Source of the DNA: Nordella sp. HKS 07
GTDB lineage: Bacteria > Pseudomonadota > Alphaproteobacteria > Rhizobiales > Aestuariivirgaceae
Assembly (NCBI RefSeq): GCF_011046735.1
Contig: NZ_CP049258.1
Span: forward strand, 4,668,001-4,732,000
Direction of reading: 5' to 3'
DNA: 64,000 nucleotides
Part shown: positions 1 through 7,818 of the stretch, one piece after another
Position numbering within the stretch: position 1 is the stretch's first letter
Layout of the letters: every line of letters starts with the position of its first letter
Position numbers and translations under genes: made by a program
Notes under the pieces: model-generated
What the model was told of the DNA's origin: nothing
Database searches by the model: none
Seen by the model: the letters and a program-made list of their open reading frames with translations, nothing else

Positions 1-628
1 ACATGTTGGTAAACGGCAGAACTGCAATCGAAGGCTTGTCGGGCAGCGCCAGTCGCGCCGACTGGTCTGCGCGCGCGGCTAGCCGCGGCCGCGCTTGTGC
101 GGCGTTGCCGGCCTGAAGTGCGTAGATGCGCATCGGTTCGGCGATGTTCTTCAGCTTCGTCTCGCCCAGATCGGTGATGACGAGATCCAGCCGAGATCGC
201 ACCTGCCGGTAAGCATCGTCGGAGAGGCATATCGCGCCCGGCTGAGCGACGCCTTCGAGCCGCGCTGCGATATTGACGCCGTCACCCATGAGATCGCCGT
301 CGCTTTCCTCGACGACGTCTCCCAGATGGATGCCTATGCGGAACTCGATGCGGCGCTCGGGCGGCAGCCCGGCATTGCGCTCAAGCATGGCGTTCTGCAC
401 CTCTATGGCGCAGCGCACGGCGTCGACGACACTGCGGAACTCGACGAGCGCACCATCGCCGGTGCGCTTGACCACGCGCCCATTGTATACGGTGATGGTT
501 GGATCGATGACATCGCTGCGCAGCGCTCGCAGCCGGGCAAGCGTGCCTTCCTCATCGGCTCCAGTGAGACGGCTGAAGCCGACTACGTCCGCCGCCAAGA
601 TAGCGGCAAGTTTCCTTTGCTCTGCCAT
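1..628 (-). CDS. Class III adenylate cyclase with TolB-like domain, 3' part beyond window edge
   Basis: This is the N-terminal 209 codons of a cyclase that would make cAMP from ATP in the cytoplasm. My translation begins MAEQRKLAAILAADVVGFSR. The metal-binding aspartates are Asp14 (in LAADVVGF) and Asp58 (in RTGDGALVEF). The adenine-type Lys lies just before TGDG, and the N-x-x-A-R transition-state motif is GVNIAAR. After the cyclase domain (about residues 5-170), the start of a TolB-like domain (KPSIAVLPFTNM) is reached before the window ends. The ATG at 628 is chosen because it opens directly into the conserved core. It is a paralogue of the downstream-coordinate gene at 848-2716 on the same strand. 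Its 5' side holds hairpin repeats rather than an obvious promoter. Confidence 0.85.
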   Translation of the reverse strand, partial: MAEQRKLAAILAADVVGFSRLTGADEEGTLARLRALRSDVIDPTITVYNGRVVKRTGDGALVEFRSVVDAVRCAIEVQNAMLERNAGLPPERRIEFRIGIHLGDVVEESDGDLMGDGVNIAARLEGVAQPGAICLSDDAYRQVRSRLDLVITDLGETKLKNIAEPMRIYALQAGNAAQARPRLAARADQSARLALPDKPSIAVLPFTNM

Positions 629-641
629 CGCGATGCTCCGC

Positions 642-682
642 TAGAGCGCCGGACGCTCACATAGAATCGGTCCGGCGCTCTA
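642..682. repeat. Perfect 12-bp inverted repeat upstream of the cyclase gene
   Basis: TAGAGCGCCGGA (642-653) and TCCGGCGCTCTA (671-682) are exact reverse complements separated by 17 bases. The repeat lies 13 bases upstream of the minus-strand ATG at 628, so in a transcript it would form a hairpin in the 5' leader. It abuts the next repeat element and may be part of the same composite palindromic unit. Confidence 0.7.
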
Positions 683-746
683 ACCCTTAGATTTGCGCAT
701 CGGATTATCCGAAAACCGCTGCGCACTTTTCGGTCCGATGCTCTAA
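683..746. repeat. Rhizobial-type intergenic hairpin element, copy 1
   Basis: The core is a hairpin at 697-741: GCATCGGA pairs with TCCGATGC, then after a TTAT bulge CCGAAAA pairs with TTTTCGG around an 11-base loop. A related copy with the same TTTGCGCATCGG lead-in lies at 21539-21590. Short palindromes of this style are common between genes in rhizobia; membership of a named family cannot be checked here. Confidence 0.6.
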
Positions 747-847
747 CGCCAAGCGTAGCATAAACTCGCTCGCGGCAGGAGGACTCCCGCGATTCCCCCG
801 CCAGGAGGCAGTCGGTAATCGGTGCTCTTCAATGTCAGAATTGGAGG

Positions 848-2716
848 CTATTCGACGGATCCAATCAGCTTTTTATAGCGCGGATGACTGCGGATTGGAT
901 CGAAATACGAATCGTGCGCGACCCAGATTTTTGAGTCGGTTTGGCCTTGAAACAATATCTCCAGTAGATCGATAGCCCGGTCCAGCTCGCCGAGCACCGA
1001 ATATACAACGGCGGCGTTGTATCGTGCGTTGCTGTCCTCCGGATCGATCGCCAAGGCACGCGCCACCCACTCTTTTGCCCGATCCCGTTCGCCGAGCACG
1101 GCTAGCGCGCACGCGCCCAGTTGGATGGGGTCGGAAATGTCCGGATGCAGCCGATGCGCTTCCTCGGCTCTTTTCCATCCAAGCCTCGCGTAGCCTTCCA
1201 CTTCATCGTAGCGTCCAAGGGAACGCAAGGCAGCAGTGAGGAGGAGTGGCGAACGGTAATCATCGGGCTCGACTTCCAGGGCGCGAACGAAATGTCTCGC
1301 TGCGAGATCAAAATCGCCTTGGTTGAGGCAAAATTCACCGTAAAAGAGATTCGCCTCATAGTTGTTGGGGTCGAGCGAGAGCGCCGTCTCGAAGGCTGAA
1401 GTCGCCTCGGCTGAGCGGCCGGCGATGTTCAACGCCATCCCGCGGGCCGCATGGGCCTCGGCTAGACCGGGATCGATCGACAGCGCCTTGCCGGCGGTTG
1501 CGAGAATTGTTTCGACGGCGACCGCGACCCCCTCCGAAGATTTCAGATAGGACTCGCAATTGGCCATACCTGCATAAGCGCGCGCATAGAGTGGATCGAG
1601 TTCCGCCGCCCTGGCAAACAAGCTTCGGCCCAATGTCAGGGACGATCTTGTCCTCATTTTGAGGAGCTGACGTCCTCTCAGATAGTCGGTATAGGCGTGA
1701 ACATTCGCGGTTGGCGTCCGGGCGATCGCCGTCCTCTCCTCCACCAGCAGTCTGATCTTGAGCTGATCGACGATCATGTGGGTGATCTCGTCCTGCACGG
1801 CGAAGATGTCAGTCAGGTCGCGGTCGTAGCGGGCGGCCCACAGATGGCCGCCGCTGGCGCCGTCGATGAGCTGGCTGGTGATGCGTACCCGCTGGCCCGC
1901 TTTGCATACACTGCCTTCGAGCAGGAACTTCACGCCGAGCTCAGTGGCAGCCTGCTGCATATTCACCGCCTTGCCCTTGTAGAGGAACGACGAGTTCCGG
2001 CTCACCACGAACAAGCCTGAAATCTGGGACAAGTCGGTGATGATATCGTCGGTAATGCCGTCGGAGAAATATTCCTGCTCCGGATCGCCGCTCACATTGG
2101 CGAAGGGCAGGACAGCGATTGATGGCCTATCCGTAACGGCAGGCTTTACCGAGGCTGGCGTCACGGCCGCGGATCCGGGTAGCGGTGAACCGGGATAAAC
2201 GTCGAAGACGCGCACCGGCCGCTCGATATTCTTGAGTACATGCTCACCGGTGTCCTCGAAGGTAAGTTCGAGCCGGTTGCCGACATTTTCGCGAACCACG
2301 GCTGACACCGAGATACCGCCCGGCCTGGCGATAGCCTCGATGCGTGCAGCAATGTTGACCCCTTCGCCATAGAGATCGTTGTCCTCGATGATGATGTCGC
2401 TCAGATTAATGCCGATGCGAAATTCGATCCGACGGTCCTGCGGGACATCGCTGTTACGAATGCGCATCTCGCGCTGGATTTCTAAGGCGCATTCGACCGC
2501 ATTCACCACGCTTGGGAATTCGACCAGCATGCCGTCGCCGGTGAGCTTGGCGATGCGGCCTTGATAATCGGCGATCTTCCTGTCGAGCAATTCACTGCGA
2601 TGCGCTTTTAATGCCTCCAGCGTGCCGACCTCGTTGGCGCCCATGAGGCGGCTGTACCCCACGACGTCCGCCGCCAGAATGGCCGCAAGCCGACGCTCAA
2701 CCTGCCGCGCGCCCAT
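848..2716 (-). CDS. Class III adenylate cyclase with TolB-like and TPR domains
   Basis: This 622-residue protein is predicted to make cAMP. Residues about 8-170 are a class III cyclase domain with metal-binding Asp17 (LAADVVGYS) and Asp61 (TGDGMLVEF), adenine-type Lys57, purine-specifying Asp114 and the N121-x-x-A-R125 motif, so all key catalytic positions appear intact. Residues about 198-320 form a TolB-like module (RPSIAVLPFANVSGD). The C-terminal half contains several TPR-like helical repeats, for example around 385-480 and 530-600. There is no evident membrane segment, so it is probably cytosolic and controlled through protein contacts by the TolB/TPR tail. This architecture is common and expanded in rhizobia. 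A paralogue follows at 1-628 on the same strand, about 220 bases further along, with repeats in between. Confidence 0.92.
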   Translation of the reverse strand: MGARQVERRLAAILAADVVGYSRLMGANEVGTLEALKAHRSELLDRKIADYQGRIAKLTGDGMLVEFPSVVNAVECALEIQREMRIRNSDVPQDRRIEFRIGINLSDIIIEDNDLYGEGVNIAARIEAIARPGGISVSAVVRENVGNRLELTFEDTGEHVLKNIERPVRVFDVYPGSPLPGSAAVTPASVKPAVTDRPSIAVLPFANVSGDPEQEYFSDGITDDIITDLSQISGLFVVSRNSSFLYKGKAVNMQQAATELGVKFLLEGSVCKAGQRVRITSQLIDGASGGHLWAARYDRDLTDIFAVQDEITHMIVDQLKIRLLVEERTAIARTPTANVHAYTDYLRGRQLLKMRTRSSLTLGRSLFARAAELDPLYARAYAGMANCESYLKSSEGVAVAVETILATAGKALSIDPGLAEAHAARGMALNIAGRSAEATSAFETALSLDPNNYEANLFYGEFCLNQGDFDLAARHFVRALEVEPDDYRSPLLLTAALRSLGRYDEVEGYARLGWKRAEEAHRLHPDISDPIQLGACALAVLGERDRAKEWVARALAIDPEDSNARYNAAVVYSVLGELDRAIDLLEILFQGQTDSKIWVAHDSYFDPIRSHPRYKKLIGSVE

Positions 2717-3069
2717 ATCCCGATCTCCTGACTGCGAAAATTCTACTCGCCTTAGCGAGGATTATCTAATGCCAACGTGGCAGCATGGTTGAAGTGCATA
2801 AGGTGACCGAAATGAACGTCTTCCGTGACTGACTCGACCGTCAGAGGCAGACCTGGCGGAAGACCGCTTGCGCCAGCACCTTGCCCGGCCTCCGCTTGCG
2901 CTCCGGCGCTCGATGCTTAAAAAGGTCCGCAGTACCGCCTCTCGCCCCGCAAGGGGGAGAAGGGGAGATTGAGGAACCATCCGGGGACCTCACGCGTGCG
3001 CCTCGGGCATGCGACCTATGCTTGCGGGCCGGGTGGCTGAACCTATAGGGCTCGGCTAAACCCCCGGCG
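2717..3069. other. Intergenic region between divergent cyclase and rarD genes
   Basis: This 353-base spacer must hold the promoters of the divergent genes. A G/C-rich imperfect palindrome (CTCGCCCCGCAAGGGGGAG, 2941-2959) with flanking GAAGGGGAG resembles the interspersed palindromes common in Hyphomicrobiales. No gene of convincing composition was seen; short open frames here lack ribosome-binding sites and recognisable motifs. Confidence 0.5.
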
Positions 3070-4008
3070 ATGTCCGCCATCGATACTCCTGTTTCCGCCG
3101 CCCATCTGGCCGAGGCCAAGAAGGGTGTCGCCTTCGGCATTGCGGCCCATCTCGTCTGGGGCGTGATGGCCTATTATTTCAAGCTCCTCGATGCCGCCTC
3201 GCCGGTCGAGATCGCGGTCCATCGCGGCCTCTGGTCGCTCGCCGTCGCCGCCATCGTCATTTGGCTGCTGGGCCAGTTCGACGACGTGAGGAGGGCGCTG
3301 GCCAGCCCCCGTATCGTGCTGACCCTGCTGTTCACCAGCCTGCTCATCGCCTTCAACTGGGGTTTCTATGTCTGGGCCATCCAGCATGGCCGCACCATCG
3401 AGGCGAGCCTCGGTTATTTCATCAACCCGCTCCTCAATGTTCTGGCGGGCGCCATCTTCCTCGGCGAGCGCTTCACCCGTCTGCAGCTGACCGCCATCGC
3501 GCTGGCGGTGATCGCGGTGCTGATCCAGACCATCGCGGCGGGCGTCGTGCCCTGGCTCGGGCTCATGCTGGGCGCGAGCTTCTGCCTCTATGGCCTGATC
3601 CGCAAGACCGTTGCCGTCGGCGCGACGCAGGGCTTCTTCATCGAAGTGCTGATCATTTTCCTGCCCGCATTCGCCATTGCGGTATGGATGGGCGAGACGG
3701 GCGAGGCGCTCTTCCTGACGACGCCTTTCTATACGTGGATGCTGATCGGCTGCGGTGTCCTCACCGCGACGGCGCTGCTGTTCTTTTCCGTCGCGGTCCG
3801 GCGCATCCGCTATTCGACCGCCGGCATCATGCAGTATATCTCGCCGTCGCTCGTCTTCCTCACCGCCGTCTTCGTCTTCGGCGAGCCGATGGATGGCTGG
3901 CGCTGGCTGTCCTTCGTGCTTCTGTGGGGCGCGCTCGCCATCTACACCTATGCCGCGTTGCGCGAGGGCCGGAGGATGCAGGAAGCGCTGGAGCCGGCGC
4001 AGGGGTGA
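3070..4008 (+). CDS. rarD: RarD-like EamA-family inner-membrane permease
   Basis: This 312-residue protein has about ten hydrophobic segments arranged as two EamA halves, the layout of drug/metabolite-superfamily permeases of the RarD subgroup. Characteristic stretches are HLVWGVMAYYFKLL near residue 26, NWGFYVWAIQHGRTIEASLG near 95-115 and SLVFLTAVFVFGEP near 270. RarD (named for chloramphenicol sensitivity) has no firmly established substrate; other family members move amino acids or other metabolites. It stands alone on the plus strand, divergent from the cyclase gene. A decayed copy of its 3' end lies at about 12140-12226, suggesting that a second copy once existed nearby. Confidence 0.88.
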   Translation: MSAIDTPVSAAHLAEAKKGVAFGIAAHLVWGVMAYYFKLLDAASPVEIAVHRGLWSLAVAAIVIWLLGQFDDVRRALASPRIVLTLLFTSLLIAFNWGFYVWAIQHGRTIEASLGYFINPLLNVLAGAIFLGERFTRLQLTAIALAVIAVLIQTIAAGVVPWLGLMLGASFCLYGLIRKTVAVGATQGFFIEVLIIFLPAFAIAVWMGETGEALFLTTPFYTWMLIGCGVLTATALLFFSVAVRRIRYSTAGIMQYISPSLVFLTAVFVFGEPMDGWRWLSFVLLWGALAIYTYAALREGRRMQEALEPAQG

Positions 4009-4244
4009 CGCCATTCGAAGATCGGGACGGGACAAGTCAGGTCCCTTGCCTCCACGGTTTGCAGATGGAGTTTTGTTGACATTTTGGCCCTAGCGGATGA
4101 GACTCCGCTAGTCGGGCCAACCCCATAGGACCGTCGCCCCCGAGGGAGCGATACGAATTCATCTCTGTAAACTCCTTTGCAAGTTCAAGATGATCGATCG
4201 GACAACGCTCGCGGCGCGCCATCCGCAGTATAGGACTGCACGCG

Positions 4245-5252
4245 ATGCGTGACGCCAGCCGGGTACCGCGAAGCCGCATCGCAACGGCGCTTCGTATCGG
4301 CCTCGGACTCGCGGCCGGGGTCGCGTTCGTCATACTGGTCGTACGTGATGTGCGTTTGGCGGAAGTCGGCGCCTTGCTTCAGCGCGCCAGGGTGAGCCCG
4401 CTACTCATCGCGATTTTTGCCTTTGTCACGGATTTCCTGCTGCGGGCCGTGCGCTTCTGGATGATGCTTCGACAAACAAGCCGTCGCGACATCCCTTTGG
4501 CACCGACCGTGGGCCCGTTCATCGCCAGTTTCGGCATGAGCGATTTCCTGCCGCTGCGGGTCGGCGACGCCTTTCGCGTGGTATGGTTCAGCCGGCAGTT
4601 TGGCATCTCCGCGGGCACCGTGATCGGCACGATGATCGTTGAGCGAATTCTCGATCTGGTGACGATCGTCATCCTGGGAGCGCTCGCCCTCGCGCTGGTC
4701 GATGTCTCGGCACAGCCTGGATTGGTATGGCACTTCCAGGTCGCCCTCGCCGTGGCTCTTCTTGGAGGACTCGGCATGCTGTTTGCGCCGGCCCTTCTTA
4801 CTCGAATGTTCGAGAGGTTGTTGCGGGGCGTCGAGCTGTCTGTCGTTGCGATGCTGATCTCAGGCTTGCGGGCCACATCGGCAGCCGTGCTTCAGGTCGG
4901 ATCCTGGCAGAGAATCGCTATGTTCACGGGGATGTCCCTGGCCTTGTGGATTCTCGAAAGTCTGGTGCTCGTTGGCGCCTGGCTGAGCCTGGGCGGAGCG
5001 GCGGGCGATTGGCTGAAGCCCTTCCTGGCATTTGCCTTCAGCACACTCGGAACTCTTGTACCCAGTCTTCCAGGACACTTTGGCGCCTTCGAGTTCTTCG
5101 GAGTCCAGGCTTTCGCTCTTGTCGGGGTCGACGCGTCGGTCGCTATTGCTGTGGTGCTCCTTGCTCATCTCATCCTATGGGCGCCGACGGCAATTTTCGG
5201 GGTCTGCTGGCTGCTTTTCGCCTCAGCCGAGAAGGCGCCGCGATCGACCTGA
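4245..5252 (+). CDS. Flippase-like membrane protein, LPG-synthase transmembrane family
   Basis: This 335-residue protein has about eight hydrophobic segments and the hallmarks of the PF03706 family: the block PLRVGDAFRVVWFSRQFG near residues 103-120 (the family's G-E/D-A-x-R motif) and the ERxLDL block VERILDLVTIVIL near 132. Family members include the membrane half of lysylphosphatidylglycerol synthase (MprF) and proteins near glycolipid pathways that are thought to flip lipid-linked substrates. No soluble catalytic domain is attached. Its stop codon lies only 5 bases from that of the GMC oxidoreductase of the opposing operon, so the two transcripts converge. I infer that it serves the same envelope pathway. 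The start at 4245 is uncertain because no good ribosome-binding site is visible. Confidence 0.8.
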   Translation: MRDASRVPRSRIATALRIGLGLAAGVAFVILVVRDVRLAEVGALLQRARVSPLLIAIFAFVTDFLLRAVRFWMMLRQTSRRDIPLAPTVGPFIASFGMSDFLPLRVGDAFRVVWFSRQFGISAGTVIGTMIVERILDLVTIVILGALALALVDVSAQPGLVWHFQVALAVALLGGLGMLFAPALLTRMFERLLRGVELSVVAMLISGLRATSAAVLQVGSWQRIAMFTGMSLALWILESLVLVGAWLSLGGAAGDWLKPFLAFAFSTLGTLVPSLPGHFGAFEFFGVQAFALVGVDASVAIAVVLLAHLILWAPTAIFGVCWLLFASAEKAPRST

Positions 5253-5257
5253 GACAA

Positions 5258-6685
5258 TCACCGCAAGGCAAAGTTATTGTCTATGGCGTGAGTTGCATTG
5301 CGGTGCGCGATCGCCATGACCGTCCCTTGCGGGTTCACGACGGTCGGACCGCAAAGCAGCGATGCATCGGCGATATAGAGACCGTCTGCTTCACGCACGC
5401 GACCGAACGAGTCCGTCGCGCAACGCGCCAGGTTCTCGCCCATCGGGCATGACGAGAAGACGTGAACCGATGTCAGATTGTTGCCGGACCCCTTGGGCAG
5501 GCTCTCCGGCAGTTTCCGAAGATCAGCGCTCGAACGGAGTACAGGATATTGGGGCGCGGCGGGATAGACGGCGACGGCGCCGGCAGCGAGCAGCGCCTGC
5601 GCCAATCGTCTCAATCCATCGGCATATTGGCTGAGGTCCCAGTCGCTATGGCGAACCCGTACCAACGGATCGCGGAAGAACGGCAGATTGCGCACCGTTG
5701 CGCATCCACCGGTCGTCTGCACATAGTAGATGCCCATTCGACGCCAGCGATCCTGGAGTTGCGGCGTAAAGCCGGCTCTATTCGCCATGGCCAGTGCGAG
5801 CAATGGCTGGCTGCTGACAGAACAGCCCATGCCGAATAGGGGTTCGAACTCCTTGATTTGATGGACGGGATCGTAATCGCCGGAAACATTCACCTCGTCC
5901 GCGAACTCCGCGACAACCTTCAGCATCGGGTGAAAGCGCAGGGAATCTCCAATGTTCCACTTTATGCCGCTACGTCGCAGGAGGGCGGGCGTCTGAACGG
6001 CACCGCATGCGATGAAGACCCTGTCGGCGGAAATAGTGACGGCCTGGCGAGTGCCATTCGATGGCGCATGCGTCGCGTCCAGATGCCACTTGCCTCCCCT
6101 TCGCGAAAGCCGGCGAACAGCGGTATCGGCCATCAGCCGACCCCCAGCTTCGAGAAAGCGCGAAACGAAAGTCGCCGACATCGACTGCTTGCCGGCATCT
6201 CGACCGGCGTAACGGTAAAGGCGCGGCGCCTCGATCACCTTCCAGCCGAGAGCCTTTGCCCCATCCCGCAGGCGTTTGGAGATCGGAGATGCCTCGCCCG
6301 GCAGATGTTCGACACGCGCGATTTCTTCACAGGCCGCGAAATGCGGCGTCAACTCATCGAGCGAGAGATGCTGGACGTCATAATCGGCGCGCCACCAATC
6401 GAGAACATAGGCGGGCGTGCGATGGTACAGGCCGCGATTGACTTCGCTACCACCGCCGACGCAGCGTCCCTCGACATAGGCGATGGGCGTGGAACCGAGC
6501 GCGACACTTATCCCGGCATTGCGGTATTTCTGGAGAATCTCATCGCGGGAAAAATGTGCCGGCCAATGGACGGGAAGTTTCTGCCCCTCTTCGATGAGAA
6601 GCACGGATCTGCCCGCCTCGGCACAGAGCGTTGCCGTGACCGCCCCACCGGGGCCGGAGCCTATGACGACGATGTCCGCCGTCAT
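5258..6685 (-). CDS. GMC-type FAD-dependent oxidoreductase
   Basis: This 475-residue flavoenzyme is predicted to oxidise a hydroxyl group. The N-terminus is a Rossmann FAD site (DIVVIGSGPGGAVTATLC, ending in an acidic ribose-binding LIEEG). GRCVGGGSEVNRG near residue 75 is the second GMC signature region. Near the C-terminus, HVFSSCPMG carries the likely catalytic His, and VVNPQGTVMA carries the conserved Asn. No signal peptide is seen, so it is probably cytoplasmic or membrane-associated. It is the last gene of the operon that starts at 11924, 16 bases after a small protein resembling the N-terminal helical part of long-chain alcohol oxidases. The substrate is unknown; the context suggests a lipid-linked sugar or lipid alcohol. 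It is not DprE1-like, which belongs to a different FAD family. Confidence 0.85.
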   Translation of the reverse strand: MTADIVVIGSGPGGAVTATLCAEAGRSVLLIEEGQKLPVHWPAHFSRDEILQKYRNAGISVALGSTPIAYVEGRCVGGGSEVNRGLYHRTPAYVLDWWRADYDVQHLSLDELTPHFAACEEIARVEHLPGEASPISKRLRDGAKALGWKVIEAPRLYRYAGRDAGKQSMSATFVSRFLEAGGRLMADTAVRRLSRRGGKWHLDATHAPSNGTRQAVTISADRVFIACGAVQTPALLRRSGIKWNIGDSLRFHPMLKVVAEFADEVNVSGDYDPVHQIKEFEPLFGMGCSVSSQPLLALAMANRAGFTPQLQDRWRRMGIYYVQTTGGCATVRNLPFFRDPLVRVRHSDWDLSQYADGLRRLAQALLAAGAVAVYPAAPQYPVLRSSADLRKLPESLPKGSGNNLTSVHVFSSCPMGENLARCATDSFGRVREADGLYIADASLLCGPTVVNPQGTVMAIAHRNATHAIDNNFALR

Positions 6686-6701
6686 CTGCTCCCGGAGGCG
6701 C

Positions 6702-7106
6702 TCAGTCCTGTTTCGTGCAAAAGTCAGAGGCGGTTTCCTCCTTGTTCAGTTCGGAATACAGGGCGAAGATCACGAAGGAACGGTAGAATGCGATCAACGC
6801 TTGGCGAAACGTCAGGCGTGATCGCTGCCAACGCTCGACCTGGTCGATACGGCGCGCGAGATCGAGACGATGAAACGGTCTTCCACTGACGATGAGGGGC
6901 CAGGCATCGAAGACCAGCGTGAGTATTCGGAATACAAGACGCAGATAGTCCGGCATTCTCGCCAGCGTTGCCTGCAGAAAGGCGACAATCGGCGCCAGAT
7001 TCACCTGTTCGCTGGAATTCGGCCTGTCGATCCTGACCAGCGTGTCCGTCAGGGCGCTTACACAACTATCCACGCTGGGGAACTTGGGGGCCGAGTCAGG
7101 CTTCAT
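6702..7106 (-). CDS. Small helical protein, possible partner subunit of the GMC oxidoreductase
   Basis: I do not recognise this 134-residue protein with confidence. It looks mostly helical, with a hydrophobic stretch MPDYLRLVFRILTLVFDAWP in the middle, followed by RRIDQVERWQRSRLTFRQAL and a second hydrophobic helix FYRSFVIFALYSEL. The pattern of a large hydrophobic residue, R-x-x-x-x-x-WxxS and then a helix resembles the N-terminal helical region of long-chain fatty-alcohol oxidases. This protein may therefore be a split-off domain or small subunit of the GMC enzyme, which is encoded immediately after it. It overlaps the preceding HAD gene by 11 bases, so the genes are almost certainly co-translated. 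It could also be a membrane anchor. Confidence 0.7.
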   Translation of the reverse strand: MKPDSAPKFPSVDSCVSALTDTLVRIDRPNSSEQVNLAPIVAFLQATLARMPDYLRLVFRILTLVFDAWPLIVSGRPFHRLDLARRIDQVERWQRSRLTFRQALIAFYRSFVIFALYSELNKEETASDFCTKQD

Positions 7107-7818
7107 GATCTCGTTCCAATGTCCTCGACTGAAGCAGCGGCGCGAAAACGGCGTCGTGATAGGACCGGAATGTCATGCAGCGAGGGTCTTTGTGATCTGA
7201 GCGGATCAAGGCGTCCATGCCCACTCTCTCGGCGATGGCCCAGTCCCGGTCGAAGCGGTCACCCACCATCAAGGCCCGCTCCGCCGGAATGCCGGTCGTG
7301 CGGAGTATTTTGACCAGACCGGCCGGGTCAGGCTTCAGACTCTTCACGTCGACGTCGGTCGCGCTGACGACGAGGTCGGCTTCCAGGGCAAGCGCGGCGA
7401 GCTTCTCAACTGCAGGATAGTCCGAAAGGATAGCGATGAGCCGACCCGACTGACGCAAGCCTTCGAACAGCGCTCCGATGCCCGGGTAGCGACAGGCGGG
7501 AAGGTAAGGGAGCGGTGTGCGGTCGATCCATTCCCTCACGATCGCCTTTACCTCTTCGACCGGGCGCCCGTTGAGAGCGGCTGTCTCCGCAAACTGCCGC
7601 TCCATGAAATCATCGGGCGAAGTGCGGGCCAAAGACTCTCTGCAGGCGCGAAAGTCCCGCAGGATCTTCATGGTATTGAAGCTGCACGACCGCATCGCGT
7701 CAAGAAGCAGGCCGAGGAGCATGCGCTTTCTCAGTCGAGCCTGATTGTAGAGCGTGCCGTCAACATCGAATACCACAAGATCGCGGCCATCCCAGATCGA
7801 CGGAGCGCTATGCTTCAT
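7096..7818 (-). CDS. HAD-superfamily hydrolase (predicted phosphatase)
   Basis: This 240-residue protein has the HAD catalytic motifs in order: motif I DVDGTLYN near residue 18 (nucleophile and acid/base aspartates), motif II ILSDY near 131, the motif III lysine in KSLKPDP near 160, and motif IV GDRFDRD near 184. A helical cap lies between motifs I and II. The layout is that of small-molecule phosphatases. Its ATG overlaps the stop of the UbiA gene (ATGA) and its end overlaps the next small gene, so it is embedded in the 11924-5258 operon. Beside a DPPR-synthase-like prenyltransferase, the obvious guess is removal of the 5-phosphate from a polyprenyl-phosphoribose, but that is inference. Confidence 0.88.
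   Translation of the reverse strand: MKHSAPSIWDGRDLVVFDVDGTLYNQARLRKRMLLGLLLDAMRSCSFNTMKILRDFRACRESLARTSPDDFMERQFAETAALNGRPVEEVKAIVREWIDRTPLPYLPACRYPGIGALFEGLRQSGRLIAILSDYPAVEKLAALALEADLVVSATDVDVKSLKPDPAGLVKILRTTGIPAERALMVGDRFDRDWAIAERVGMDALIRSDHKDPRCMTFRSYHDAVFAPLLQSRTLERDHEA

Noticed and set aside
95-664. Plus-strand open frame at the left edge
   Set aside because: The minus strand gives a textbook cyclase domain with all catalytic residues over the same bases, so the plus frame is a shadow.
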